From assembly GCF_000265465.1 (NCBI RefSeq), contig NC_018016.1, positions 248,001 to 312,000 of the forward strand: a stretch of 64,000 nucleotides of DNA, read 5' to 3'. Origin of the DNA: Ornithobacterium rhinotracheale DSM 15997. Its GTDB lineage: Bacteria; Bacteroidota; Bacteroidia; Flavobacteriales; Weeksellaceae. Below the pieces are notes generated by a model, which was given only the letters and a program-made list of their open reading frames with translations, had not been told where the DNA came from and made no database searches. Numbering within the stretch: the first letter of the stretch is position 1; each line of letters starts with the position of its first letter. Of this stretch, positions 35,389 through 44,732 are shown piece by piece. Position numbers and translations under genes: made by a program.

Positions 35389-36384
35389 TTAAAAATGCCT
35401 AGGGAAAGCTTTTTGAGGTTCTTGTTTTAGTAAATTAATCTTGATTTGGCTTTCCAAAAATCCATAGCCATAATTAGCAAATTGTAAAATCACTACTACC
35501 ACGCTGAGAACGCCCACGCGCAAACAACGGTTTTGCACCGAAGATTCAATCAAAATCCATAAAAAATAGATTCCGTAGAGGTATAATAAATAAGGAAAAC
35601 CTAAAAATAGTAGTGCTAAAGCCAATAAAAATCCTAAATCAAAAAAGGTAGGAAACCAAAAACTTGCCTTGGTATAAGCTGGGTGCAATCGGTTTAAAAT
35701 TGGGCGTGCCCGACCAAAACCACGCACTTGCCGTGCAAAACTCTCCAAGGTGTTTCGGCGTTTGTGCTCTACTTTTAAATCGGAAAAGCCTTCGGACTGA
35801 AAGCCAAGTTCCCACAATCGCATTGTTAAATCTGGGTCTTCGCCTATACGCATGGGGATAAATCCTCCGCTAGCTTCAAACGCCGCACGCGAAAGCCCCA
35901 TATTGAAACTCCTAGGCTGAAACTTACCTACGCTATTTCTGCCACTACGCAATCCACCTGTGGTGGCTGTGGAGGTCATGCTATAATTAATTGCCTTTTG
36001 CAATATAGAAAAATCTTTGCCCGCCGTATCGGCTCCGCCATAGAAATCCACCCAACGGGTAGAGAGTTTTTGATATAATTTTTCAAAATAATCGTTCGGC
36101 ACAATCGTATCGGAATCAAAAAACACGAAATAATTTCCCGTGGCTCGTTTCATTCCATAATTTCGGCTAAGCCCTGGTCCTGAATTGGGCTTAAAAAAAT
36201 AAGTGATTTTTAAATCTTTTTTTGCCAACGATATCACGGGTTGCAAATCGACCGAAGAACCATCGTCCACCACTACCACCTCAAAATCTTTGAAAGTTTG
36301 GCGTGCAAGACTTTGTAGCAATTCGCTCAATTCCTCGGCACGATTGTACACGGCAATAATTACCGAAAATTTAATTTCCTTCAT
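35389..36384 (-). CDS. Family 2 glycosyltransferase, membrane-associated
   Basis: This is a GT-A fold glycosyltransferase that moves a sugar from a nucleotide donor to a surface glycan or lipid carrier. The N-terminal signature FSVIIAVYNRAEELSELLQS and VVVVDDGSS is followed by the metal motif FFDSDTIVP near residue 95, then EDPDLTMRLW and an ARQVRGFGRARP segment. The C-terminal 80 residues hold two or three hydrophobic helices (LGFLLALALLFLGFPYLLYLYG), suggesting inner-membrane attachment. It overlaps rlmL by 14 bases upstream. No other polysaccharide genes are near, so the acceptor is unknown. Confidence 0.88.
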   Translation of the reverse strand: MKEIKFSVIIAVYNRAEELSELLQSLARQTFKDFEVVVVDDGSSVDLQPVISLAKKDLKITYFFKPNSGPGLSRNYGMKRATGNYFVFFDSDTIVPNDYFEKLYQKLSTRWVDFYGGADTAGKDFSILQKAINYSMTSTATTGGLRSGRNSVGKFQPRSFNMGLSRAAFEASGGFIPMRIGEDPDLTMRLWELGFQSEGFSDLKVEHKRRNTLESFARQVRGFGRARPILNRLHPAYTKASFWFPTFFDLGFLLALALLFLGFPYLLYLYGIYFLWILIESSVQNRCLRVGVLSVVVVILQFANYGYGFLESQIKINLLKQEPQKAFPRHF

Positions 36385-37519
36385 CTTCTTTTGCCTTGTC
36401 GTAAATCTCGTATTTCACAAATTCGGTTTCGATTTTTCCGTTATAGAGCTTAATTTTCTCGGTGTACCACAAGCCTGTGTCCTTGGCTGATTCTAAATCT
36501 GATGTGATGAACCATGCAAAAGTGTTTGGATAATTATTTTTAAGCGTGTCGCCTATTCTCCTGTAAAAATCTTCGGTTTTCACCTCCAATCTTTCGCCAT
36601 ATGGCGGGTTAAATACAATTAAAAGTGGGAAATGCTCTTTTTTAGTTTGGAAGAAATTCACCTGTTTCACTGTAATGAAATCTTGCAAATCCGCCGCTTG
36701 AATGTTTTTCTCAGCAACTTTTGTCATCAACATATTGATGTCGTATCCTATGATTTCGCCATGAAATTCCTGAATTCTATCGATTCTAGTTTGTTTGATT
36801 TTTTGAAATAAATCAGCATCAAAATCTTGCCAATTTTCAAACGAAAAATGCGGACGATGCAATTGTGGCGGGATATTCATCGCAATCATAGCCGCCTCTA
36901 TCAGCAAAGTTCCCGATCCGCACATGGGATCCAGAAAATTTCCTTTTCCGTCCCAACCTGCCATTTTAAGCAAGCCCGCCGCCATTACTTCGTTCATTGG
37001 TGCAGCCCCCGTTTCTTGGCGATAGCCTCGCTTGAACAATGCTTCTCCACTACTATCGAGCGAAAGCGTAACCGTGGTGTGACTAATGTGCAAATTGATG
37101 ACAATATCTGGCGTGTTTTTCTCCACACTCGGACGCTTTCCCGTTAAATCTCTAAATCTATCTACAATGGCATCTTTCACTTTAAGTGCCGCAAATTGAG
37201 AATGCTTAAAGTTAGGGGAATTTACCGTAAAATCTATTCTAAAAGTTTGGTTTTCATGAAAAATTTTCTCCCATGCAAAGTCCTTTACCGCACGATAAAG
37301 TTCGTTCTCATTTTTAGCCTTGAAACGCTCGATGGGTTTAAGGATACGCACCGCCGTTCTTAAGCTATAATTGGCTTTGTACATAAAGCCATTATCGCCT
37401 TCAAACTCCACCAATCGGTTTTTAATTTTGACATTGGCACCGCCCAACTCTCTAATTTCTTTAGCTAAAATCTTCTCAAACCCATAAAAGGTTTTCGCTT
37501 GCATTTTAAAATTTTCCAT
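36371..37519 (-). CDS. rlmL: THUMP-domain 23S rRNA guanine-N2 methyltransferase (RlmL-type)
   Basis: This AdoMet enzyme methylates the N2 of guanine in 23S rRNA (position 2445 in E. coli). The 382-residue protein has an N-terminal ferredoxin-like/THUMP part (about 1-160, FYGFEKILAKEIRELGG) and a Rossmann methylase with LDPMCGSGTLLIEAAMIA for AdoMet and the catalytic IVFNPPYGERL. It corresponds to the N-terminal half of E. coli RlmKL, without the RlmK part, as is usual in Bacteroidota. A perfect TATCTTTG -7 box lies 17 bases upstream. Confidence 0.88.
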   Translation of the reverse strand: MENFKMQAKTFYGFEKILAKEIRELGGANVKIKNRLVEFEGDNGFMYKANYSLRTAVRILKPIERFKAKNENELYRAVKDFAWEKIFHENQTFRIDFTVNSPNFKHSQFAALKVKDAIVDRFRDLTGKRPSVEKNTPDIVINLHISHTTVTLSLDSSGEALFKRGYRQETGAAPMNEVMAAGLLKMAGWDGKGNFLDPMCGSGTLLIEAAMIAMNIPPQLHRPHFSFENWQDFDADLFQKIKQTRIDRIQEFHGEIIGYDINMLMTKVAEKNIQAADLQDFITVKQVNFFQTKKEHFPLLIVFNPPYGERLEVKTEDFYRRIGDTLKNNYPNTFAWFITSDLESAKDTGLWYTEKIKLYNGKIETEFVKYEIYDKAKEDEGN

Positions 37520-37536
37520 ACAATAATTTAATGTTG

Positions 37537-37544
37537 CAAAGATA
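37537..37544 (-). promoter_or_regulatory. Putative -7 promoter element of rlmL
   Basis: The minus strand reads TATCTTTG, an exact TAnnTTTG box, 17 bases before the start codon. No TTG is found at the usual -33 distance. Confidence 0.45.
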
Positions 37545-37567
37545 GGAATTTGTTTGAATGTTTTTGG

Positions 37568-38395
37568 CTAAAAACTTAATTGCACCAAAACGGGCAAGTG
37601 ATCGGAAAACCACAACCCACTAGCTCGCTTATCGGCAATGTGGCGGTGTTTTAAAATTTTGAGATTTTGGGCAAAAATATAGTCGATTCGGGTTTCTAGC
37701 AGAGCGTCCAATTTCCAAGCATTGAATGTGCCTTTGGGACCATAATGCGGTGTATTGCTGTGCAAAAATGTGTCTGAATAGTGTTTTTGTAGATATAAAA
37801 TAGGGGCTTCGTTGGAATCTAAATTAAAATCACCCGTGAGGATAAAAGCTTGCCCTTTGGGAACCATGGCTTTGATTTTGGATTGAATTAATTTGGCTGA
37901 CTCCAAACGAGCTTTTTCGCCCTGATGATCAAAATGCACATTGAACACCCAAAGCTTTTTACCATTTTTGATATTCTGAAGTTCGGCAAAAGTACAAATA
38001 CGCTCAAGGGCTGCATCCCAGCCTATCGAAACTTTTTCGGGCGTTTGTGATAACCAAAATGTGCCAAATTTTAATTTTTTCCAGATTTTTTTATTGTAAA
38101 AAATGGGGGCATATTCTCCTTTAGTTTTACCATCTTCTCGCCCCACGCCCACAAAATCATAATTCGGTAACATTTTTTGAATGTCTAAAAGTTGAGTATG
38201 CAATACTTCCTGAAAACTAAAAATAGATGGCTGGTAATAATTGAGTAAAGTAGAGAAATCATCTTTTCGGTGGTTCCAGTAGTTTTCTTTGTCATTGGGA
38301 TTGGCATAACGGATATTGTAGCTCATTACTTCAAAAGTTTGAGCATTTAATAAAATTCCAAAGAAAAATGCCAAGAATAATAATTTTGTTTTCAT
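37568..38395 (-). CDS. Secreted endonuclease/exonuclease/phosphatase-fold hydrolase
   Basis: This metal-dependent phosphoesterase (DNase I-like/EEP fold) has a Sec signal peptide (1-18, GILLNAQ). Conserved motifs are EVMSYNIRYANP at the N-terminus, FSFQEVLHTQ with the metal-binding Glu, VFNVHFDHQGEKAR, ILTGDFNLDSNEAP, RIDYIFAQ and the final SDHLPVLVQLSF with the catalytic Asp-His. At 275 residues it is normal for the secreted Bacteroidota group, which is annotated variously as nuclease, sphingomyelinase-like or phosphatase. Real substrate unknown. It lies alone downstream of the nqr operon terminator. Confidence 0.9.
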   Translation of the reverse strand: MKTKLLFLAFFFGILLNAQTFEVMSYNIRYANPNDKENYWNHRKDDFSTLLNYYQPSIFSFQEVLHTQLLDIQKMLPNYDFVGVGREDGKTKGEYAPIFYNKKIWKKLKFGTFWLSQTPEKVSIGWDAALERICTFAELQNIKNGKKLWVFNVHFDHQGEKARLESAKLIQSKIKAMVPKGQAFILTGDFNLDSNEAPILYLQKHYSDTFLHSNTPHYGPKGTFNAWKLDALLETRIDYIFAQNLKILKHRHIADKRASGLWFSDHLPVLVQLSF

Positions 38396-38436
38396 GATTG
38401 ATTTTTGAATTTAATTCTCTCGAGTGAAGATACAAA

Positions 38437-38468
38437 AAAAGCCTCGATTTAAAGAAATCAAGGCTTTT
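38437..38468 (-). terminator. Rho-independent terminator of the nqr operon
   Basis: The stem AAAAGCCT/AGGCTTTT is extended by GATTT/AAATC around one mismatch, with loop AAAG. On the minus strand it is followed by a T-run. It lies 22 bases beyond the nqrF stop. Confidence 0.8.
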
Positions 38469-38490
38469 AATTTTATAAAGGAAGGATAAA

Positions 38491-39789
38491 TTATCCTCCG
38501 AAGTCGTCGAAACGAACATTCTCTCTTGGTACACCAAAGTCTTCGCACATTTTTACAACGGCTTTGTTCATCATTGGTGGTCCACAGAAATAGTATTCGA
38601 TATCTTCTGGTGCTTCGTGATCTTTCAAATAATTGTCGATCAAGGCTTGGTGAACGAATCCTACGAAACCATCTCCTTCCACATCATTGATGTCTTTTTT
38701 CTCTTTCCAATTGTCTTCTGGAAGTGGCTCAGACAATACAATGTAGAATTTGAAGTTAGGGAATTTTTCTTCCAATGCTCTAAAGTAGTGAATGTAGAAT
38801 AATTCTCTCTTAGAACGCCCTCCGTACCAGTAAGATACTTTACGATTTGTTTTAAGCGTGTGGAATAATTGATATAAGTGAGAACGCATAGGTGCCATAC
38901 CTGCACCACCACCGATATAAATCATTTCTGAATCAGAATCTTCGTTGATGAAGAACTCACCGTAAGGTCCTGAAATCACACATGGATCGCCTGGTTTAAG
39001 TGAGAAGATGTAAGAAGATGCTACCCCTGGATTTACATCCATCCATCCACCTTTGGCTCTATCAAATGGTGGTGTTGCGATACGCACATTCAGCATAATT
39101 TCTCTACCTTCTGCAGGGTAAGAAGCCATTGAGTAAGCTCTTTCTACTTGCTCATCGTTCTTCATTACAAGTGGCCAAAGTTTAAATTTGTCCCACTCTT
39201 CTTTAAATTTCATTGGCTCTCCTGGGTGATCTTGTGGGTGAGCTGTGATGTCGATATCCTCGTATTTTACTACGCATTTAGGCACTTCAATTTGAATATA
39301 TCCTCCTGCTTTGTAGTTCATATCCTCTGGAATCTCAACAACAAATTCTTTAATAAATGAAGCCACATTGTAGTTACGCACCACTTTAGCATTAAATTTC
39401 TTGATACCAAATACTTCTTCTGGTACGCGGATTTTCATGTCTTGCTTTACTTTTACTTGACAAGCTAAACGAGCTCCGTTTAATAATTCTTTTCTTGTAA
39501 AGTGAGGCGTTTCGGTAGGTAATGCTTCTCCACCACCTTGGTCTACATGACACTCACATTGTAAACATGAACCACCTCCACCACAAGCTGATGGTAAAAA
39601 TATACCAGCATTACCAAGTGTAGTTAACAAAGATCCTCCTGAAGGGACTTCAATAGTTTCGTCGTTATTAATCGTGATTTTTACGGGGCCAGATGGCGCT
39701 AATTTTTCTTTAGTAAACAATAATATACTTACAAGTATTAAAATCAATACTAAGAAAGCGACAACGGCTGCCAATATTGTTGTAATCAT
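38491..39789 (-). CDS. nqrF: Na+-translocating NADH:quinone reductase subunit F
   Basis: NqrF is the NADH-oxidising entry point of the sodium pump. The 432-residue protein has one N-terminal membrane helix (about 4-27), a 2Fe-2S ferredoxin domain with Cys residues in [15 protein letters not shown] (about 69-83) and a fourth Cys in [16 protein letters not shown] domain (RAYSMASYP near 232) and an NADH-binding domain ([15 protein letters not shown], later [12 protein letters not shown]) follow. It overlaps nqrE by 4 bases and is the last gene of the operon. Complete and ordinary. Confidence 0.98.
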   Translation of the reverse strand: MITTILAAVVAFLVLILILVSILLFTKEKLAPSGPVKITINNDETIEVPSGGSLLTTLGNAGIFLPSACGGGGSCLQCECHVDQGGGEALPTETPHFTRKELLNGARLACQVKVKQDMKIRVPEEVFGIKKFNAKVVRNYNVASFIKEFVVEIPEDMNYKAGGYIQIEVPKCVVKYEDIDITAHPQDHPGEPMKFKEEWDKFKLWPLVMKNDEQVERAYSMASYPAEGREIMLNVRIATPPFDRAKGGWMDVNPGVASSYIFSLKPGDPCVISGPYGEFFINEDSDSEMIYIGGGAGMAPMRSHLYQLFHTLKTNRKVSYWYGGRSKRELFYIHYFRALEEKFPNFKFYIVLSEPLPEDNWKEKKDINDVEGDGFVGFVHQALIDNYLKDHEAPEDIEYYFCGPPMMNKAVVKMCEDFGVPRENVRFDDFGG

Positions 39790-40538
39790 TGGTTGTTCTC
39801 TTTAGGGTTAGTATTCTCTACAGTTGCAGTGTTTGCAGGTGTAGCTTCTTTTTGCTCATCTTGTGAAATCACTTCTTCTGTCGCTTGGTCTGCTTGAGCA
39901 GCAGCTTCTTTCTCTTCGTTTCCAGTAAGCATACCACCAAAGCTCATAAATCCAATTGCCATAAGACCTGTTGTGATAAATGTAATTCCTAAACCTCTCA
40001 ATGGAGCAGGCACATGCGAATATCTGATTTTTTCTCTAATTGCAGCAATGGCTACAATAGCTAAAAACCAACCTATACCTGAACTAATTCCATAGTTTAA
40101 TGCTAAACCAATCGTAGGAATTTCTCTTGATTGCATAAATAATGAACCTCCTAAAATCGCACAGTTTACCGCGATAAGTGGCAAGAAAATCCCTAATGAG
40201 TTGTATAAAGCTGGTGCAAATTTCTCTACAATAATCTCTACCAACTGTACCATGGTTGCAATGGTAGCGATGAATAAGATAAATGACAAGAAACTCAAAT
40301 TCACATCAGCGAACTCTGGTCCTAGCCATTGCAAGGCTCCATCTTGCAAGATGTATTGATCTAGCAACCAGTTTACAGGAACTGTAATCGCCATTACGAA
40401 GATTACGGCAGCTCCCAAACCTACGGCTGTAGATACTTTTTTAGAAACGGCAAGGTACGAGCACATTCCTAAGAAAGTCGCGAACACCATGTTGTCCACG
40501 AAAATTGATTTGAAAAATAATTCTATATGTTCTAACAT
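39786..40538 (-). CDS. nqrE: Na+-translocating NADH:quinone reductase subunit E, with C-terminal extension
   Basis: NqrE is one of the two six-helix subunits that form the ion path and share an iron centre. The core is typical ([29 protein letters not shown], with a Cys in the first helix; [16 protein letters not shown] with the second). Unusually, the protein goes on beyond the last helix (about residue 205) with some 45 hydrophilic residues rich in Glu, Ala, Gln, Thr and Asn. Most NqrE proteins are about 200 residues. The tail probably lies outside the membrane; its use is unknown. Confidence 0.96.
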   Translation of the reverse strand: MLEHIELFFKSIFVDNMVFATFLGMCSYLAVSKKVSTAVGLGAAVIFVMAITVPVNWLLDQYILQDGALQWLGPEFADVNLSFLSFILFIATIATMVQLVEIIVEKFAPALYNSLGIFLPLIAVNCAILGGSLFMQSREIPTIGLALNYGISSGIGWFLAIVAIAAIREKIRYSHVPAPLRGLGITFITTGLMAIGFMSFGGMLTGNEEKEAAAQADQATEEVISQDEQKEATPANTATVENTNPKENNQ

Positions 40539-40556
40539 AATTTCTAATTTTTAGGA

Positions 40557-41204
40557 TTAATGTGCGTCCTCGATTAATTTTTTGTTTTTACTTCTTTGAA
40601 TCCAAATGATGATTCCCAAGGTAATTAACGCCATTGGAGAAAGGAGCATAAATCCGTTGTTCTCATAGCCTATGCTATAAAGACCTGTTTTCTGGATTGG
40701 GTCTCCCAATACTTGGAATCCTAATAAAGTTCCAGAGCCTAAAAGCTCTCTGATCGCTCCTACAATCACCAAAATCAAACCATATCCTGCTGCGTTTCCG
40801 ATACCATCTAGGAACGATGCCCAAGGACCATTTCCTAAAGCAAATGCCTCAAAGCGTCCCATGATGATACAGTTTGTAATAATCAAACCTACGAATACTG
40901 AAAGCTGCTTACTTAATTCATAAGAGAATGCTTTTAGCACTTGGTCTACAATAATTACCAACGCCGCAACTACAATCAATTGTACGATAATTCTAATTTT
41001 ACTTGGAATTATGTTTCGCATAAGCGAAATCACTACGTTCCCCATTGCTAGCACGAACATTACAGAAAGTGCCATAACTATGGCAGCTTTTAATTGTGCT
41101 GTAATTGCCAATGCAGAACAAATACCTAATACCTGAACGGTGATTGGGTTATTGTCATTCAATGGGCTAATAATTAATTCTTTATTCTTTTTTGAAAGTG
41201 CCAT
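40557..41204 (-). CDS. nqrD: Na+-translocating NADH:quinone reductase subunit D
   Basis: NqrD is the membrane partner of NqrE, with six helices and a conserved Cys pair for the shared iron centre (VQVLGICSALAITAQLKAA and LIITNCIIMGRFEAFALGN). At 215 residues it is normal. It lies between nqrC (2-base gap) and nqrE (18-base gap) in the operon. Nothing unusual seen. Confidence 0.97.
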   Translation of the reverse strand: MALSKKNKELIISPLNDNNPITVQVLGICSALAITAQLKAAIVMALSVMFVLAMGNVVISLMRNIIPSKIRIIVQLIVVAALVIIVDQVLKAFSYELSKQLSVFVGLIITNCIIMGRFEAFALGNGPWASFLDGIGNAAGYGLILVIVGAIRELLGSGTLLGFQVLGDPIQKTGLYSIGYENNGFMLLSPMALITLGIIIWIQRSKNKKLIEDAH

Positions 41205-41206
41205 AA

Positions 41207-41971
41207 TTAATTTTGTTTTGCTAGTTCTAATAAATAAGGTGAATACATCTCTAGCGTGCTATACAACATAGCGGTAACACCGTTTCCTGTAATGGTAGCA
41301 CCTGCAATAGCATCTACTTTGTGGTCTTCTTTTCTTTCGTTAAGTGGATCCATATTCCCTTTTTGGATAGTAATTCCTTTCAACTCATGATTATCATCGT
41401 AGATGTGCTCTCCGTGGAAATCATCCATAAAGAATCTTTCCTTGATATTTGCCCCAAGACCTGGAGTTTCCCCAGCGTGGTCAAAGTAAATACCTTGCAC
41501 TGTTAAATCTTGTTTCAATGCGATATATCCCCAAATTGCATCCCAAAGACCTTTTCCTCTCATAGGCAAAATGTAGAATTTTTGTCCTTCTTTTTCTCCG
41601 ATGAATAAAGGTAATTTAATTTCGTTTTTGTTTTTCTTAGCTAATTCTTTTTTAAGATCAATTAGATAAGCTTTTGGATCTTCAATAAATTTACCGTTTT
41701 GGATAACATATTGTTTCACGATATATTTATTAAACTCTTGTTCTACTTTATCGGTTGGAATAAAATTAACTGAACCTGCTCCACTGTATGGATTTTCGTC
41801 GTTGTTTTCTCCCATTGCATAAAGTATGTTTTGCTCTTTTTCCAAAGTTTGGTTAGCTTTAATTCTACCTTTTAAAGATGAAGCTACAAAGGCCAAAAGA
41901 GCACCCACCACAACCACCATTACGATGGCAAATATTATAGTATAAGCGTTACTGTCTGTTCTCTTTGCCAT
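41207..41971 (-). CDS. nqrC: Na+-translocating NADH:quinone reductase subunit C
   Basis: NqrC carries an FMN covalently linked to a Thr on the outer face of the membrane. One N-terminal helix (about 11-32) anchors the 254-residue protein. The flavinylation motif is VDAIAGATITGNGV, with Thr226 as the expected acceptor, preceded by the family segment GLWDAIWGYIAL and DHAGETPGLGANI. An ApbE flavin transferase is needed for attachment, but no apbE gene is in this window. Otherwise typical. Confidence 0.97.
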   Translation of the reverse strand: MAKRTDSNAYTIIFAIVMVVVVGALLAFVASSLKGRIKANQTLEKEQNILYAMGENNDENPYSGAGSVNFIPTDKVEQEFNKYIVKQYVIQNGKFIEDPKAYLIDLKKELAKKNKNEIKLPLFIGEKEGQKFYILPMRGKGLWDAIWGYIALKQDLTVQGIYFDHAGETPGLGANIKERFFMDDFHGEHIYDDNHELKGITIQKGNMDPLNERKEDHKVDAIAGATITGNGVTAMLYSTLEMYSPYLLELAKQN

Positions 41972-41973
41972 GA

Positions 41974-43218
41974 TTATGCAGTTTTAAGTTTTAAACGTTT
42001 TTTTCTTTTGCTGATGTTTCCTTGGATCACATAGTAATCAATGGTAGGAGCAAATACATTCATAAGTAAGATGGCAAGCATCACACCTTCTGGGTAAGCA
42101 GGGTTGAAACATCTAATCATGATGGCTAAGAAACCTACTAAGAAACCATAAATGTATTTTCCTTTTTCAGTTTGGGCAGCGGTCACAGGGTCTGTCGCCA
42201 TGAATACTGCTCCAAAAGCAAAACCTCCAATGATTAATTGTTGCCACCAAGGGAAGCTCATCAATCCATAGAATTGACTATATTCTGAAATCCATCCTGC
42301 GTCTACCACTCCATTGAAGATAAGTCCCATAACGGCACCTCCTACAAAGGTAGAAAGAATGATTTTCCAGCTTCCGATTCCTGAATAGATTAAGTAAAGA
42401 GCTCCTAATAAAATAAGGAATGTTGAAGTTTCTCCCACAGAACCTGGAATGAAACCAAAGAACATATCTGATACGCTATAACCTGCTGGTGTGTTTTGCG
42501 CTAAATGCCCTAAAATTGTTTCGCCTGAAATAGCATCTACTTGAGCACCACCTGCGATTTCTTTCATACGATCTACCGCTCCAGCTACCCAAACTTTATC
42601 ACCACTCATCCAAGTAGGATAAGCAAAGAATAAGAACGCTCTAATGGTAAGCGCTGGGTTCAAGATATTCATACCAGTACCTCCAAATACCTCTTTACCA
42701 ATCACAACACCGAATGCTACAGCTACTGCAAGCATCCAAAGTGGAATATCAATCGGAACGATAAGTGGAACTAAAATACCTGTTACAAGATAACCTTCTT
42801 CTACTTCATGTTTCTTGATTGCAGCAAAAAGGAACTCAATTCCTAAACCTACTACATAAGACACGATCAATAGTGGAATGATTTTCTTGATTCCAATCCA
42901 AATATAATCCCAAGCTAAACCATCGCTGAATGATTGTAAAAAGCTTGGAGCCACGCCGTTGGTTTTAGCCCAATCAGCATCGTGCAAAAAGTGCTGATAC
43001 CCTGCGTTCCAAATAGCGAAAAGCAAACATGGAATCAAAGCGATGATTACAGTATTCATCACCCTTTTAAGGTCAGCCGCATCGTGAATTTGCGATCCTT
43101 TTGACGCAGAAACTTCATCTGGGGTGTATAGGAAGGTATGAAACGCTCCAAACACAGTACCCATGCTAGTTCCAGCGTACTTTTGTTTTAATTTATGTAA
43201 ATTCTGTTTTAAAGCCAT
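41974..43218 (-). CDS. nqrB: Na+-translocating NADH:quinone reductase subunit B
   Basis: NqrB is the large membrane subunit holding a second covalent FMN, riboflavin and the quinone site. It has about ten helices in 414 residues, with VFGGTGMNILNPALTIRAFLFFAYPTWMSGD as the conserved core. The flavinylation site reads DAISGETIL (Thr234), where the usual motif is SGAT: the Ala is Glu here. Whether this affects flavin attachment is not known; the Thr itself is kept. The gene follows nqrA after 14 bases. Confidence 0.97.
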   Translation of the reverse strand: MALKQNLHKLKQKYAGTSMGTVFGAFHTFLYTPDEVSASKGSQIHDAADLKRVMNTVIIALIPCLLFAIWNAGYQHFLHDADWAKTNGVAPSFLQSFSDGLAWDYIWIGIKKIIPLLIVSYVVGLGIEFLFAAIKKHEVEEGYLVTGILVPLIVPIDIPLWMLAVAVAFGVVIGKEVFGGTGMNILNPALTIRAFLFFAYPTWMSGDKVWVAGAVDRMKEIAGGAQVDAISGETILGHLAQNTPAGYSVSDMFFGFIPGSVGETSTFLILLGALYLIYSGIGSWKIILSTFVGGAVMGLIFNGVVDAGWISEYSQFYGLMSFPWWQQLIIGGFAFGAVFMATDPVTAAQTEKGKYIYGFLVGFLAIMIRCFNPAYPEGVMLAILLMNVFAPTIDYYVIQGNISKRKKRLKLKTA

Positions 43219-43232
43219 TTTTTATATTTTAA

Positions 43233-44588
43233 TTAGCCAACTTCTTTATTCATTACATCTAAACCTTCTCTTATGATTTGCTGATGTGGGATTTTAGAAA
43301 CACAGATAAACTCTGTAAGCGCAAAATCCTCTGGAGCTACTTCATAAATTCCTAGAGCTTCCATCTCGTCTAAATCTTTATAAAGACATGATTTAAGCAA
43401 TTGCATAGGGTAAATATCTAGCGGAAATACTTTTTCGTACTCACCTGTAAGCACAAAAGCTCTCTGCTCCCCGTTAGTATTTGTAGATAAGTTATACTTT
43501 TTATTAGGAGACAAGAAAGAGAACATATTTGCTCTAAGAACGCTAAACTTATTAGCTCTAGGCAATGCCCAGCCAAAGAAGTCATAATCATTTCCTTCTT
43601 CCAAAATCACCACTTGGTTGGTGTAAGCTCCTACATAATCTTGTGCAGTAGCCTTTTCGCCAGAAATAGGATTTCCTTTGATGATTCTGTTATTATCTCC
43701 TTTGATGGTAACTTGTGCCAAAACATCTTCTAATTTAGCACCCGCTTTGGCTCTTACATATTTAGGATTTTCCACCTGTCCACCATTTACGGCGATTAAT
43801 TTAGTTAGGTTTAATTTTCCTGTTAAAAGGAAATCTCCTATCGTTACTAAATCTTCAGGTTTCACCACCCAAATTCTTTCACCTTTATTGATTGGGTCTA
43901 CTTTTGCGATTTGTGTAGAAACATTCCCCACTGGGTGTGGTCCATAAGCCTTGTGCAATTCCACCCCGTTCAATTTAGAGAACGCAGAAGCGCCACTATC
44001 TTTCCCAATGGTTAAATGAATTTTTCCCGAAGTTAATTTTCCGAGTGCATCGATAGCTGCTTGCAATTCTCTCTCCTTACCTTCCACTAGGTAATCGGCA
44101 TCTGGTGCCAAGGGTGCTGAGTTGTACCCCGAGATAAAAATTGCTTTTGGCGTTTCTTCTGGATTTGCAATCACATCATAGGGACGCTGTTTTACAAATG
44201 GCCAACAACCACCTTCTAGCAATCGTTGTTTTACTTCCTCTGCGGTAGCCTTGCTCAAATCTAGCGGAGTAAATTCTAAGCTAGTATTTGCCCCATCTGG
44301 TTCAACTACAATAGCTAAAATTTTTCTTTTTTCGCCTCTTCTCACTTCTTTTACTGTACCACTCACGGGCGATGGGAACAAAATTTTATCATCCATTTTG
44401 GAATGAAAAACTGCTTCTCCAGCCTTCACTTGATCGCCCTCTCGCTTGATCAAACGAGGGATAATCCCGTGAAAATCATCAGGTACAATGGCATACTCTT
44501 TCGATTCGGCTGCTTCCGATACAATCTTGTCGGCTTCGCCCACAAGTTTAATATCTAAACCTTTACTAATGCGTATGTCTTTGGACAT
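43233..44588 (-). CDS. nqrA: Na+-translocating NADH:quinone reductase subunit A
   Basis: NqrA is the cytoplasmic subunit that contributes to quinone binding. The 451-residue protein starts with SKDIRISKGLDIKLVGEAD and a barrel-sandwich domain (FHGIIPRLIKREGDQVKAGE, VSGTVKEVRRGEKR), followed by the SLBB-like region with VGAYTNQVVILEEG and GWALPRANKFSVLRAN. It opens the nqrABCDEF operon and has a well-formed promoter upstream. Normal length for the family. Confidence 0.97.
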   Translation of the reverse strand: MSKDIRISKGLDIKLVGEADKIVSEAAESKEYAIVPDDFHGIIPRLIKREGDQVKAGEAVFHSKMDDKILFPSPVSGTVKEVRRGEKRKILAIVVEPDGANTSLEFTPLDLSKATAEEVKQRLLEGGCWPFVKQRPYDVIANPEETPKAIFISGYNSAPLAPDADYLVEGKERELQAAIDALGKLTSGKIHLTIGKDSGASAFSKLNGVELHKAYGPHPVGNVSTQIAKVDPINKGERIWVVKPEDLVTIGDFLLTGKLNLTKLIAVNGGQVENPKYVRAKAGAKLEDVLAQVTIKGDNNRIIKGNPISGEKATAQDYVGAYTNQVVILEEGNDYDFFGWALPRANKFSVLRANMFSFLSPNKKYNLSTNTNGEQRAFVLTGEYEKVFPLDIYPMQLLKSCLYKDLDEMEALGIYEVAPEDFALTEFICVSKIPHQQIIREGLDVMNKEVG

Positions 44589-44617
44589 AAAATAAATTTT
44601 TCTTTTTTAAACAGCCA

Positions 44618-44648
44618 CAAAAATATAAATTTGCATAGCAAACTGCAA
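44618..44648 (-). promoter_or_regulatory. Promoter of the nqrABCDEF operon
   Basis: On the minus strand: TTG (44646-44648), a 20-base spacer, and TATTTTTG (44618-44625), an exact match to the Bacteroidota consensus. The predicted transcript start is about 24 bases before nqrA. Confidence 0.65.
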
Positions 44649-44732
44649 GATTTTTACTATACTTAATTTTTTAAATAAGATTAAAACATCTTATTTTTAT
44701 TAATTCTAAATAATATTTTTTTTACGCCCGTT

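Noticed and set aside
38437-38468. Possible attenuator or riboswitch before the exo/endonuclease gene
   Set aside because: The hairpin with T-run on the minus strand is simply the terminator of the nqr operon; no alternative antiterminator pairing was seen.
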